Origin: Simiduia curdlanivorans
GTDB taxonomy: Bacteria > Pseudomonadota > Gammaproteobacteria > Pseudomonadales > Cellvibrionaceae
Direction of reading: 5' to 3'
Length of the DNA stretch: 64,000 bases
Assembly: GCF_030409605.1 (NCBI RefSeq)
Contig: NZ_JAUFQG010000006.1
Location: 62,001-126,000 of the forward strand
The position numbers and the translations under genes were made by a program. Of the stretch, positions 17,944 through 26,863 are shown piece after piece (positions within the stretch are counted from its first letter, which is position 1; every line of letters begins with the position of its first letter). Under the pieces are notes generated by a model. That model was not told where the DNA came from. It did no database searches and was given only the letters and a program-made list of their open reading frames with translations.

Positions 17944-18005
17944 TGTATTTTCATCGCCCCGGGTTATCGAGAGTTACCGGTATAACACCGGCATCACATT
18001 AATAA

Positions 18006-18971
18006 CTAGAGCAACTTTCGAGCCAATGCCTGCTGCAAAACGGGATTGCTTGCGATACGCGCAATTTTATCTGCGTAATGAGGGTCGGTTGCATAGCCTG
18101 CCGCTTGCAGGGCCGTACCGTAATCTTTCGGCGAACTTTGGCCCAGAACATGTTGATAGCGCGGCGAATCGCTTAGAAACGACATGAAGTCAGAAAATGC
18201 GCTAGTGACCGAGGGGTAAACCCTGAATTTCGCCTGCTCGAGTGTCGCTAAACCTTCGTCAAACTCTTGCACCACACGGGAAATAGTGTCGCCCTGCCAA
18301 CGGGTACCCGCTTTAATGTTGAAAAAATTATAACTGCTATTACCGTCGGCGTCGGCCAGGGTGTGTTGGCCCCACCCGGTTTCCAAAGCAGCTTGCGCAA
18401 TCACCGACTCAACCTTTACCCCGAGTTTGTCCGCCGCCTCAACTGCAACATCATAGATATCATCGACAAAGCTAGAGATTTTTTCTGTCACGTCTAATGG
18501 CTGAGCTTCAACGATTGGGGCTATCTGTTCAGTGCGAACTTGGGCCGAGTTAGCGTAAGCGGTAGAATTCTGATTTTGCTTGGCACCCGTGCTGGCCACC
18601 ACCGGGTCGCGCGTCTCAGCGCTTCCGCCCGACGGCAATTTACTGCCGTATTGCGCTTTCATTTGATTAAATAATGCCTCTGCCAAACCTAGGCCAGAGC
18701 CCTTCGTCAATTCCAAGGACATTTGTTGATCCATCAAGTCCCGGTGAAATTTCATTTCATTGGATTGATCGTAGTTGCCTTCGGAAAACACATCTTCGGT
18801 GGCGCGCATGGTTTTCAATAATTGCTGTACAAACAACGCCTCAAACTGCTTGGCAACCTCCTTAAGCGCCTGCTCATCACCGTTGCGGCCCATCTTTTTA
18901 ATGCTATTTAAACTATTGAGATCAGTAAAATTGTCGCGAAGCTGTGTCGTGGTATTGACGAAGTTAGTCAT
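18006..18971 (-). CDS. flgJ: Peptidoglycan hydrolase FlgJ (rod assembly)
   Basis: This 321-residue protein has two domains. The N-terminal rod-binding/scaffold domain (about 25-120, with LFVQQLLKTMRATED and MDQQMSLELTKGSGLGLAEAL) caps the growing rod. The C-terminal N-acetylglucosaminidase domain (about 165-321) contains IAQAALETGWGQ with the expected catalytic Glu, then YNFFNIKAG and YADKIARI. It makes the hole in peptidoglycan through which the rod passes. It sits 12 nt downstream of flgI. Confidence 0.95.
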   Translation of the reverse strand: MTNFVNTTTQLRDNFTDLNSLNSIKKMGRNGDEQALKEVAKQFEALFVQQLLKTMRATEDVFSEGNYDQSNEMKFHRDLMDQQMSLELTKGSGLGLAEALFNQMKAQYGSKLPSGGSAETRDPVVASTGAKQNQNSTAYANSAQVRTEQIAPIVEAQPLDVTEKISSFVDDIYDVAVEAADKLGVKVESVIAQAALETGWGQHTLADADGNSSYNFFNIKAGTRWQGDTISRVVQEFDEGLATLEQAKFRVYPSVTSAFSDFMSFLSDSPRYQHVLGQSSPKDYGTALQAAGYATDPHYADKIARIASNPVLQQALARKLL

Positions 18972-18983
18972 GAATCGCTCCGA

Positions 18984-20099
18984 TTAGATCACAATAAGTT
19001 CTGCGCGCAGCGCGCCCGATTGTTTCAGCGCCTCGAGAATGGCCATCAAATCTCCTGGGGCTGCCCCCACTTGATTCACGGCGCGAACGATATCGTCCAA
19101 GCTGGTACCGGAATCGAATTTGAACATAGGGTTAATATCCTCTTCCACGCCAACGTTACTCTGCGGCACAACCACGGTTTGTCCCTCGCCCAAGGCATTG
19201 GGCTGACTAACTTGTAAAGATTCGGATACGGTCACGGTCAAACTACCGTGAGTCACCGCAACTGGAGACACCCTGACATGCTGACCAACCACAATGGTGC
19301 CGGTGCGAGAATTAATCACTACCCGGGCCGGCTCCTCGCCTAAAACGACCTCAATATTTTCTAACAGCGACAAAAAGTTAACCCGCTGGGCAGGGTCAAT
19401 TGGCGCCTGCACGGCAATGGAGACAGCGTCTTTAGGGGCGGCAACATCTGGCCCAAGCAGGCTATTAATGCTTTCAGCGACTTGCTTGGCGGTGGTGAAA
19501 TCTGGCCGATGCAAATTGAAGACAATGGCGCGGCCATTATCGAATTGATTGGGCACTTCGCGCTCCACCATCGCACCGCTGGGAATGCGGCCAACACTGG
19601 GAACATTAACGGTCACTTTCGAGCCGTCATTGCCTTCGCCGCCAAAACCGCCCACCACTAAATTGCCTTGCGCAACTGCGTAAACTTGGCCATCAATGCC
19701 TTTTAATGGCGTCATGATCAGGCTGCCACCGCGTAGACTTTTAGCGTTACCAATAGAAGAAACCGTGATATCTAGGGTTTGCCCTGGCTTGGAAAAAGGT
19801 GGCATTTCCGCGTGCACTGTGACCGCTGCAATATTTTTTAACTGCAGTTTAATACCCTGGGGTAATGCGATACCAAACTGATTTAACATGTTCATAAACG
19901 ATTGTACGGTAAAGGGCGTTTGATTGGTTTGATCACCGGTGCCATTCAGGCCAACAACTAAGCCGTAACCCACCAGCTGATTGCTTCTAACCCCTTCGAC
20001 ATTGGCAATATCCTTAACTCTTTCTGCTTGCACATGAGCGCATAGCAACAAAGTCGATAAGACCGCGATGCCAGCGATAATATTTTTCATAGTGGCCAT
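18984..20099 (-). CDS. flgI: Flagellar P-ring protein
   Basis: This 371-residue periplasmic protein forms the P ring around the rod. A Sec signal peptide covers about residues 1-25 (ending HVQA), followed by the family hallmark RVKDIANVEGVRSNQLVGYG and GLNGTGDQTNQTPFT. The end (LMAILEALKQSGALRAELIVI) is conserved. The coordinates use the ATG at 20099. A second ATG at 20090, in an ATGA overlap with the flgH stop, is an equally plausible start giving a protein three residues shorter. Confidence 0.96.
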   Translation of the reverse strand: MATMKNIIAGIAVLSTLLLCAHVQAERVKDIANVEGVRSNQLVGYGLVVGLNGTGDQTNQTPFTVQSFMNMLNQFGIALPQGIKLQLKNIAAVTVHAEMPPFSKPGQTLDITVSSIGNAKSLRGGSLIMTPLKGIDGQVYAVAQGNLVVGGFGGEGNDGSKVTVNVPSVGRIPSGAMVEREVPNQFDNGRAIVFNLHRPDFTTAKQVAESINSLLGPDVAAPKDAVSIAVQAPIDPAQRVNFLSLLENIEVVLGEEPARVVINSRTGTIVVGQHVRVSPVAVTHGSLTVTVSESLQVSQPNALGEGQTVVVPQSNVGVEEDINPMFKFDSGTSLDDIVRAVNQVGAAPGDLMAILEALKQSGALRAELIVI

Positions 20100-20764
20100 A
20101 CCGGTGAGTTAAAGAATTGCGCAAGCCAACCCATTTGACCGGAATCTGCCAGCGGGCCTTTGCCTGCGTAACTGAGCCTGGCGTTAGCCAAGCGGGTGGA
20201 TTGGATGCTGTTGTCGAGATTGATATCTTCGCGCCGCACCATACCACTGACGCGAATAAACTCTTCACCTTGGTTCAAGGTTATCCATTTCTCGCCGCGA
20301 ATGATGAGGTTGCCATTGGGTAACACGTCGGTAACCGTCGCCGTAATGTTACCTTGCAAGCTATTACTTTGATCTGCATCCGACTCGCCATTAAAGTCTC
20401 GATCGAGTTGGGTTTCTGTATCGAGTGTGTGCTCGCCGATTCGCGGCGTGACGCCTAAAATGGAGCCCGTAAAGCTGTTATCCGACTCCTTCTTAACGCT
20501 TACACCGGACTTTTTGCTGCCAGTCGTTCTTTCATCTAAAACGATGGTAATAATGTCGCCCACTCTGGTTGCCTTGCGATCATCGAAGAACGACATACTG
20601 TAATCGCCACGGTAAAGAGAACCATTTGTCGGTGCCGTTGGCATGGGTGCATTAGTCATGACCGGCGCATAAAACGGATCGTTAGGTGACGGTGGCGTAG
20701 CAACAACGCAGCCCACTAAGCCGGCGGCGAAAAAACTGATTATCATTAATCTTTGCAACATCAT
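20087..20764 (-). CDS. flgH: Flagellar L-ring lipoprotein
   Basis: FlgH is an outer-membrane lipoprotein that forms the L ring. I use the ATG at 20764, which has GGAG about 9 nt upstream and gives MMLQRLMIISFFAAGLVGC, a lipoprotein signal whose lipobox (LVGC) places the acylated Cys at residue 19. An in-frame start further upstream would overlap flgG and push the lipobox to residue 41. The mature part carries SLYRGDYSMSFFDDRKATRVGDIITIVLDE-type family sequence. The stop overlaps flgI. Confidence 0.95.
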   Translation of the reverse strand: MMLQRLMIISFFAAGLVGCVVATPPSPNDPFYAPVMTNAPMPTAPTNGSLYRGDYSMSFFDDRKATRVGDIITIVLDERTTGSKKSGVSVKKESDNSFTGSILGVTPRIGEHTLDTETQLDRDFNGESDADQSNSLQGNITATVTDVLPNGNLIIRGEKWITLNQGEEFIRVSGMVRREDINLDNSIQSTRLANARLSYAGKGPLADSGQMGWLAQFFNSPVWPL

Positions 20765-20780
20765 GGCATTACTCCGGCTG

Positions 20781-21566
20781 TTACAAATTCTGAGTGATAA
20801 ACTGCAGCATTTGATCCGCGGTAGACACAACTTTGGAATTCATTTCGTAAGCACGCTGTGTGGTGATCATGTTGACCATCTCCTCCACAATGTCGACGTT
20901 CGAGTTCTCTAACGTACCTTGCAATACTTCGCCTAGCCCGTCTTCGCCCGGTGTACCCGCTTGTGGATTACCGCTCGCGGCAGTCTCCAGAAATAAATTG
21001 CCACCAATGGCCTCCAGACCAGCTGGGTTAATAAAATCCACCAGTTGGATATCACCCACTTGCTGAGCATTTGGGTCTCCCGGTACATATACATTCACAA
21101 CGCCGTCGGTACCAATAGTGATTCTGTTGGCATCATCTGGAATGGTAATAGCTGGCTCCAACAACAAACCGTTAGCGTTAACAATTTGACCATCCGAATT
21201 TAAATGCAGCTGACCATTTCGGGTGTAAGAAATTGTGCCATCGGGTCTTAACACCTGCATAAAGCCGCGACCATTAATAGCCACATCTAGCGACTGATCG
21301 GTAACCTGCAAGCTACCGGTGGTAAATTCCTTTTGAGTGCCAACCACGCGCACACCTGTACCGAGCTGTAAACCAGAAGGCAACTGAGTATCCTGGGTCG
21401 TTTGCCCACCCGGTTGGCGTTGAACTTGATACAGCAGATCCTCAAACACCGCGCGATCGCGTTTATAGCCAACAGTCGATGCGTTCGACAAGTTATTCGA
21501 TATGGTGGTTAATTGTTTATCGTGGGCACTAAGGCCTGTTTTACTGACGTAGAGTGCAGCTAACAT
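20781..21566 (-). CDS. flgG: Flagellar distal rod protein
   Basis: This 261-residue protein builds the distal rod crossing the periplasm. The rod/hook N-terminal motif (LYVSKTGLSAHDKQLTTISN, NLSNASTVGYKRDRAVF) and the C-terminal motif (LENSNVDIVEEMVNMITTQR, AYEMNSKVVSTADQML) are intact, and the length equals that of E. coli FlgG (260). It follows flgF after a 107-nt gap with no recognisable promoter or terminator, so cotranscription from the flgF sigma54 promoter is likely. Confidence 0.97.
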   Translation of the reverse strand: MLAALYVSKTGLSAHDKQLTTISNNLSNASTVGYKRDRAVFEDLLYQVQRQPGGQTTQDTQLPSGLQLGTGVRVVGTQKEFTTGSLQVTDQSLDVAINGRGFMQVLRPDGTISYTRNGQLHLNSDGQIVNANGLLLEPAITIPDDANRITIGTDGVVNVYVPGDPNAQQVGDIQLVDFINPAGLEAIGGNLFLETAASGNPQAGTPGEDGLGEVLQGTLENSNVDIVEEMVNMITTQRAYEMNSKVVSTADQMLQFITQNL

Positions 21567-21673
21567 AATGGCTTGTCTCCGCTTTCAATGGTGTGTCGAC
21601 TCAATCTAACAGTCGATGTTTTTGCCTGCCGAGCAGCTTAACCAAACAGCTTTACGGCAAAAATCTTACGTCT

Positions 21674-22417
21674 TTAACTTATCTGTAGTAGTCGTGCCGA
21701 GGCTTCTGAATTTGTTTGTGCAGTACTCATCATTTTCACGTGCAATTCATACTGCCTAGCCAGCGTTAGCACGGAGGTAAACTCCTCGACCACACTCACA
21801 TTGCTGGCTTCGAGAAAACCCGAGGTAACGGCTATGTTGGCGTCTGGCACTAAGGCGGCACCATCGCGCGTGCGCAAATAACCGCTCGGGTCTTTTTCGA
21901 TATTTTGGCTGTCTGGGTTAACCAACCGAAGGCGATCAAGCTGTGCCGGTGTTTGTGGCCCCTCGCCGGCGGCAACAATGGTAATACTGCCGTCCAAACC
22001 AATGTCTATTTTTTCTTGCGGCGGTATCGTAATTGGGCCGCCGTTGCCTAGCACCGCCATGCCCTCGCCGTTGCGCAATACGCCGGTGGCATCTATTTGA
22101 AAATTACCCGCTCTGGACATCATTTCGCGACCGTCTGGCAGTTGAACCACAAAATAGCCAGCGCCGTTTATCGCTACATCCAATTCATTGCCGGTTTCAT
22201 TTAAAGCGCCTTGGGTCAGGTCTACCGCTGGCGTTTCCGTTAACGCATAGGCGCGCGTCGGTAAACCGTCACCATAAAAGACGGGCATAGCCCTCGCCTG
22301 CGCGAGATCGGCTTTAAAACCCTGGGTATTAGCGTTGGCCAAATTGTTGGAGTGCGCTGTCTGCGCACGCATATTGTGCTTCGCACCGGTCATTGCTAAA
22401 TACAAAACCTTATCCAT
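21674..22417 (-). CDS. flgF: Flagellar proximal rod protein FlgF
   Basis: This 247-residue rod protein joins the proximal rod (FlgB, FlgC) to FlgG. The N-terminal motif MDKVLYLAMTGAKHNM and NLANANTQGFKADLAQ, and the C-terminal SGFLEASNVSVVEEFTSVLT, are typical. I place the start at 22417 because a perfect AGGAGG lies just upstream; an in-frame ATG 15 nt earlier would bury that site. It is the first gene of the flgFGHIJKL operon, with a sigma54 promoter about 60 nt upstream. Confidence 0.95.
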   Translation of the reverse strand: MDKVLYLAMTGAKHNMRAQTAHSNNLANANTQGFKADLAQARAMPVFYGDGLPTRAYALTETPAVDLTQGALNETGNELDVAINGAGYFVVQLPDGREMMSRAGNFQIDATGVLRNGEGMAVLGNGGPITIPPQEKIDIGLDGSITIVAAGEGPQTPAQLDRLRLVNPDSQNIEKDPSGYLRTRDGAALVPDANIAVTSGFLEASNVSVVEEFTSVLTLARQYELHVKMMSTAQTNSEASARLLQIS

Positions 22418-22473
22418 ATCCCCTCCTAACAAACGACAATTTTTTGCGCTTGTATTTCGTTATGAAGAGAATT

Positions 22474-22489
22474 GCAATTATGGTGCCAG
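22474..22489 (-). promoter_or_regulatory. Sigma54 (RpoN) promoter of flgFGHIJKL
   Basis: On the minus strand TGGCAC, five bases and TTGCA exactly match the -24/-12 consensus of RpoN promoters. It lies between flgE and flgF, about 57 nt from the flgF start. It separates two structural operons, as in Pseudomonas, where FleQ with RpoN drives hook-basal body genes. Confidence 0.88.
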
Positions 22490-22531
22490 AAATAGAAATA
22501 CGCGGGGACTAAAGCAAGAGGATGAAACTAA

Positions 22532-22559
22532 CCCAACCCTGGCGTTCAGCAGGATTGGG
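22532..22559 (-). terminator. Probable terminator hairpin after flgE
   Basis: Read on the minus strand, CCCAATCCTG and CAGGGTTGGG form a 10-bp stem (one G-T pair) around an 8-nt loop. It begins about 10 nt after the flgE stop. The following bases (TTAGTTTC) are only moderately T-rich, so termination efficiency is uncertain. Confidence 0.55.
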
Positions 22560-22569
22560 CTAGTCAAGA

Positions 22570-25032
22570 TTAGCGCAGGTTAATAATGGTTTGGGTTACA
22601 GCGTCGGCTGTTTCTATGGTCTTTGCACTTGCCTGGAAATTCCGTTGGGCAATGATCAGATTAACCAATTGCTCCGATAAATCCACATTCGAGTCTTCCA
22701 ACGCGCCGGAATTGATGATGCCCAATGCCGCGGTACCGGGCGTGCCAATCTGTGGGATGCCAGACTCGAAGTTTTCCGCCCACATGGTATCGCCAGCAGG
22801 TTGTAGGCCTTGCACGTTGGCAAAATCAGCGATGGCAAGCTGACCCAAAACCTGCGCCTCACCGTTGGTGAAGCGGGCAAACAAGACACCTTCGTCATCC
22901 AGATCAATGCCAGAAAGCCGCCCCGTGGTGTAACCATTCTGATCCACGTTATTCACGGCAAAGCTACTACCGTACTGAGAAGTGCCGTCCATAGAAACTT
23001 CCATGTTCGAACTGGTTGGCGGCTCGACAACCGGTAATGCGCCACCCTGTAGCCGGTTTTGCGGCCCAAGTGCGCCGTTTGGATTACCGTTGTCATCCAA
23101 TGGCGTCCAGTTTGAAATTAAGATTTGGTCACTCGACGCGGTATCCAAAGCACCGTTGGAGTTAAAGCGTAAATTAAACGAGGCCTCAGTCGGCAACACG
23201 TTGCCGGGTGGTGGCAAGGTTGTGTCTGGGTCACCCACATCGACGCCGTCAACTTGAACATACATTAACCAATGGTTGGGAGACGTCGCTGGGTCATTGG
23301 GATCATAAGCTTGACGGACGAAATATTGGGTCATTATGTGACTATTACCCAATGAATCGTAAACATTCACTGACGTTGTATGGTTATAGGTGGTTTGGTC
23401 CGTAGGATCAAATTGATTAATGACAAAAGGCGTGAAGCTGGTACTGGTAAATGGACTGTATAAGCCAATCGCTGGCGGATTTGGATTGTTGAGGGTATAA
23501 CCTTCATCAAGAATGAGATCAATTTCACCGCCCACCACCACGCCGTTTGCTGTCGCACTGGTATTGCCCACGGCGACGCCGTTATTACTGGGGTCAGCCT
23601 CTAAGGTTTGCGAAGGAACTGCGGCGTTACCGAGTACTTCTAGCGTATCGCCATCGGTAGTAGAGGTTATGGTGAAAGACAGATCATCGCCGATATTCGA
23701 CGTTATAATAAGATCGCCGGTCGTAGCATCAAGCTGAGCCGTCACGCCAGGCAGGGTCGAGTTGGACAGGCCATTGATTTCTGCGGCTAAGCTTGTTAAA
23801 TCATTCGACGTTAGCGGCACATTATTTAAATTAATAATCATATTGCCAGCAGCGTTTGAATAGCCGGCATTCACCAAGCGCGCCGTGGTTGTCGCCGTAG
23901 CGGTCACGCCGGCTAAGGCGTTCATCTCCGATGCAATTTCAGAGGCCGTTGCGCCAGCGGCACTAGTGTAGGTTACTGTTTGATCCGGCCCTACAATATC
24001 GATGCCTTGTTGCGGGTAACCATTATTGACCGCTGGGGTGCCGGAATTATCCTGTATGGTGCCAGCGCCAATTGCGCCAGCTAAACCCAAGGTACCAGCG
24101 TTGGCACTGGCGTTGGTCGCCGTTACTTGCGCCGCTTCACCACCTTGCAGCGCTTGAAACTCTAAATGAAAATTACCGCCACCATCGTCCACAGCCACAG
24201 CCAATACATCGATCGGTGTTTGAGGCAAGGTAGGCGAAAATATTTGCCCATTAATAACGCCTTCCAGTGTTCGAAGATCGTTAAAATTATTGATATTGGC
24301 CGGCACGCCGGAAGCGGTATTTAAGGTAATGGATACGGTGCCGTTGTTACCGGAACCAGCACCGGCTAATTGTAAATCAAAGGTAATGGTGTTGGCGTTG
24401 AAATCAAAGCCGGCGCCGGGCAAGGCAAAATTAGCTGAATCTACCGTGGAGGTTGTTGGCACTTGCAAGCCGGCCTGAGTTACGGCGATAGCATTGCCAT
24501 CGGTTAGCAAAGTAGAGCCAGAGCGCTGCAGCACCGGCGCGTTTGCATCTAAATTTAAAGCGGAATCAACGAGCGTGGTTTGCCGCGGCGCCTGATTCCC
24601 GGTTTGGATTTGCATGTCGCCAAGAACGCCGCCAACAATGCCATTGATGTCGGCGCCAAAACCTTGCAGGCGGGCATTCGAGTTGGTAACGATATAGCCA
24701 TCTTTATCGAGCCCAAAGGTACCGGCGCGGGTATACAACCTGTCGCCCCCCTGATCGACAATAAAAAAGCCCGCCCCACTAATCGCAAGATCCAGCTCAT
24801 TTTCTGTGAAGCTGATATTACCCTGGCTAAATTGCTGAGATACCGCTTGTAACCGAACACCGCCGCCGATGGTATTTACCCCGGAGCCTAAAATGGTTGT
24901 CGCGTAGACATCACCGAACTCTGCGCGCGACGATTTAAAACCCGTGGTACTGGCATTGGCGATATTGTTGCCGGTGATCTTAAGGTCGGAGTTTGCTGCA
25001 CGAATGCCGCTAAGAGCTGTGTTAAATGGCAT
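22570..25032 (-). CDS. flgE: Flagellar hook protein, unusually large
   Basis: This 820-residue hook subunit is about twice the E. coli protein (402 aa). The N-terminus (MPFNTALSGIRAANSDLKIT, NNIANASTTGFKSSRAEFGD) and C-terminus (ALEDSNVDLSEQLVNLIIAQ, RNFQASAKTIETADAVTQTI) are canonical. A core FlgE domain reappears at about 550-600 (TTSVNVYDSLGNSHIMTQYF). Between them, residues about 208-525 form an extra beta-rich block that resembles residues about 576-920 of FlgK. It should lie on the outer surface of the hook, which is inference. It is the last gene of flgBCDE. Confidence 0.95.
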   Translation of the reverse strand: MPFNTALSGIRAANSDLKITGNNIANASTTGFKSSRAEFGDVYATTILGSGVNTIGGGVRLQAVSQQFSQGNISFTENELDLAISGAGFFIVDQGGDRLYTRAGTFGLDKDGYIVTNSNARLQGFGADINGIVGGVLGDMQIQTGNQAPRQTTLVDSALNLDANAPVLQRSGSTLLTDGNAIAVTQAGLQVPTTSTVDSANFALPGAGFDFNANTITFDLQLAGAGSGNNGTVSITLNTASGVPANINNFNDLRTLEGVINGQIFSPTLPQTPIDVLAVAVDDGGGNFHLEFQALQGGEAAQVTATNASANAGTLGLAGAIGAGTIQDNSGTPAVNNGYPQQGIDIVGPDQTVTYTSAAGATASEIASEMNALAGVTATATTTARLVNAGYSNAAGNMIINLNNVPLTSNDLTSLAAEINGLSNSTLPGVTAQLDATTGDLIITSNIGDDLSFTITSTTDGDTLEVLGNAAVPSQTLEADPSNNGVAVGNTSATANGVVVGGEIDLILDEGYTLNNPNPPAIGLYSPFTSTSFTPFVINQFDPTDQTTYNHTTSVNVYDSLGNSHIMTQYFVRQAYDPNDPATSPNHWLMYVQVDGVDVGDPDTTLPPPGNVLPTEASFNLRFNSNGALDTASSDQILISNWTPLDDNGNPNGALGPQNRLQGGALPVVEPPTSSNMEVSMDGTSQYGSSFAVNNVDQNGYTTGRLSGIDLDDEGVLFARFTNGEAQVLGQLAIADFANVQGLQPAGDTMWAENFESGIPQIGTPGTAALGIINSGALEDSNVDLSEQLVNLIIAQRNFQASAKTIETADAVTQTIINLR

Positions 25033-25052
25033 TGTAATCTCCCACTAGAATA

Positions 25053-25763
25053 CTAGTTAAATTGCTTTACATCAGACATTGCAACAGGGCCAATGCCAGC
25101 CAGATTTAAGGTCAGTTGACCGCCTGAACCAATCGTCACGCTATTCACGTTTGCACTTAAGGCTGTGTCTAACTGTGTCGGCTCGCCGTCTACACTCGCC
25201 ATTACTTCAAACCGATAAACCCCGGCCGGAACGCCTTCGGGTTGACTGCTTTGCCAATCGAGCATTTCGCCGTTAGCCTCTAAAAACATACCGTCCCAAC
25301 GAAAAACAACCTCGCCTGCCGACTGGTAACCAAGAGGAATGGACTCAACCAATGCGCCAGTTTCGCCGTAAATATTGATGGTCATGTCACTGGTTGAGGC
25401 GGGTAATTCAGCGCTTCCACTGACCACATTACCCAACTGCAAAGTGGCTGAATTTGTTGGCACTGTGACACTTCTGCCCACGAGTGCCGACGCCTGAAGC
25501 GCTTGATTAGACATCATGGCCGATGAGAAATTAGAAAAGTTAGAATTCAATTTTTCTATCTCCTCCAGCTCACTAAATTGCGCCAACTCGGCAATAAATG
25601 CCGTGTCGTCTTGAGGGCTCAATGGGTCTTGATTCTGCATCTTGACCATTAGCAGCTCGAGAAATTCAGCCTGACCCAACTCATTGCTTTTTGGCTTGTC
25701 GGTATTTTTTGATCCAATGTTCAGGTGATCTAAAACACTGCCAACATCACTGATACTGCTCAT
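25053..25763 (-). CDS. flgD: Flagellar hook capping/scaffold protein
   Basis: This 236-residue cap directs polymerisation of FlgE and is then displaced. The N-terminal conserved motif (MVKMQNQDPLSPQDDTAFIA, then ELAQFSELEEIEKLN, about 33-67) is diagnostic. The C-terminal part contains the FlgD tudor/Ig-like region (YGETGALVESIPLGYQSAGE, FRWDG). The N-terminal 30 residues likely serve as type III export signal. It lies between flgC and flgE, 20 nt before flgE. Confidence 0.95.
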   Translation of the reverse strand: MSSISDVGSVLDHLNIGSKNTDKPKSNELGQAEFLELLMVKMQNQDPLSPQDDTAFIAELAQFSELEEIEKLNSNFSNFSSAMMSNQALQASALVGRSVTVPTNSATLQLGNVVSGSAELPASTSDMTINIYGETGALVESIPLGYQSAGEVVFRWDGMFLEANGEMLDWQSSQPEGVPAGVYRFEVMASVDGEPTQLDTALSANVNSVTIGSGGQLTLNLAGIGPVAMSDVKQFN

Positions 25764-25777
25764 AGCGCTGCCCTCAC

Positions 25778-26212
25778 CTACTGACCAATCGTTAATACGC
25801 GTTGCATCATCTGCTTCGCGGAGTTCATGACTTCCACATTGGTTTGGAAGCTTCTCGACGCGGAAATCATATTGGCCATTTCTTCAACCACATTAACGTT
25901 GGGGTAGAAGACGTAGCCCTCTTCATTTGCCAAGGGGTGATTGGGCTCATAGCGTTGCTGCAGCGGGGCATCGCTCTCGACAATACCTAACACCTGCACG
26001 CCACCCTCTACTTCACTAGGTGAGCCCATTAACAACTTGCCATTGGCTTGGTTAAAAGCCGTGGTAAATACGGGATGCCTGGCGCGGTAAGTTTGGTCGA
26101 TACTCGAACTGGCCGACTCGGCATTGGCCATATTACTGGCCGTGGTATTAAGCCTAAGGCTTTGTGCGTTAAGGCCCGAACCTGCAATTGAAAATATGGA
26201 ATCTAAAGACAC
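25778..26212 (-). CDS. flgC: Flagellar proximal rod protein FlgC
   Basis: This 144-residue proximal rod subunit has an N-terminal heptad-like helix (IFSIAGSGLNAQSLRLNTTA, SNMANAESASS) and a C-terminal NVNVVEEMANMISASRSFQT motif, both expected for FlgC. The length is close to that of E. coli FlgC (134). It follows flgB by 2 nt and is exported by the flagellar type III apparatus. Confidence 0.95.
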   Translation of the reverse strand: MSLDSIFSIAGSGLNAQSLRLNTTASNMANAESASSSIDQTYRARHPVFTTAFNQANGKLLMGSPSEVEGGVQVLGIVESDAPLQQRYEPNHPLANEEGYVFYPNVNVVEEMANMISASRSFQTNVEVMNSAKQMMQRVLTIGQ

Positions 26213-26214
26213 GA

Positions 26215-26619
26215 TTACTCTCCCCGAATTGCCGTCATTAGGCCTTTGAATTTGCCGTTTAGCATGGTGAAACTCGCCTGAAAGCCCAGTGCATTTTTCA
26301 TGTAGGCGCTGTGTTCTATTTGCTCTTCCACCGTATTGCCATCAACTGACGGCTGGATGGGTGTGCGATAAAGCAGATCGTTTAAGCTGGTGATTGTTTG
26401 ACCTTCGATATGACGGGCCTGGGTGTTTTCCAGCTCAAAAGTTGAGCGCTTTTGACCGGACAACTCTCGCGACAAAGCCGCCTTAAAGTCGAAATCACGG
26501 GCCTTGAATTGGGGTGTATCGGCATTGGCTAAATTATTGGCAAGCAGCTCTGCACGACTTGCTTTTAGCGCAAGAGTGGTTTCAAAAAATCCGGTTGCTT
26601 GTTGAAAACTAATCGCCAT
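26215..26619 (-). CDS. flgB: Flagellar proximal rod protein FlgB
   Basis: This 134-residue proximal rod subunit is the first gene of the flgBCDE operon. It contains the rod signature LLANNLANADTPQFKARDFD and a C-terminal helix (YMKNALGFQASFTMLNGKFK) that packs in the rod. Length agrees with the family (about 138). A sigma54 promoter lies about 103 nt upstream of its ATG. Confidence 0.95.
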   Translation of the reverse strand: MAISFQQATGFFETTLALKASRAELLANNLANADTPQFKARDFDFKAALSRELSGQKRSTFELENTQARHIEGQTITSLNDLLYRTPIQPSVDGNTVEEQIEHSAYMKNALGFQASFTMLNGKFKGLMTAIRGE

Positions 26620-26721
26620 AACGCCCTCTGCTCTATCTTTGCTTTCAATCGGCTGTAGATAGGGTCGAACACTCCAATAGTGTCTTGCCTGTTACGCCTT
26701 CGCTTTAACACTCTAATAAGA

Positions 26722-26738
26722 ATGCAACAGCTGTGCCA
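26722..26738 (-). promoter_or_regulatory. Sigma54 (RpoN) promoter of flgBCDE
   Basis: On the minus strand TGGCAC (26738-26733), five bases and TTGCAT (26727-26722) match the RpoN consensus perfectly. It sits in the 244-nt gap between cheR and flgB. No other feature is visible in that gap apart from possible activator-binding DNA. Confidence 0.9.
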
Positions 26739-26863
26739 ACGGCTGACACACGTATCAAGTAACTGATTTAATTAGAAAAAGGCAACCAATGACTTATTGC
26801 TGAGGGGAGTAAGTTTGGGCTAAGCGGCAACTTATTACCGCTGGCTAATCACGCTGTATGGCA

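Noticed and set aside
17951..17985. Sigma28 promoter before flgK
   Set aside because: A CTCGATAA box exists on the minus strand, but the position 15 nt upstream reads CGGT rather than TAAA, so the match is too weak.
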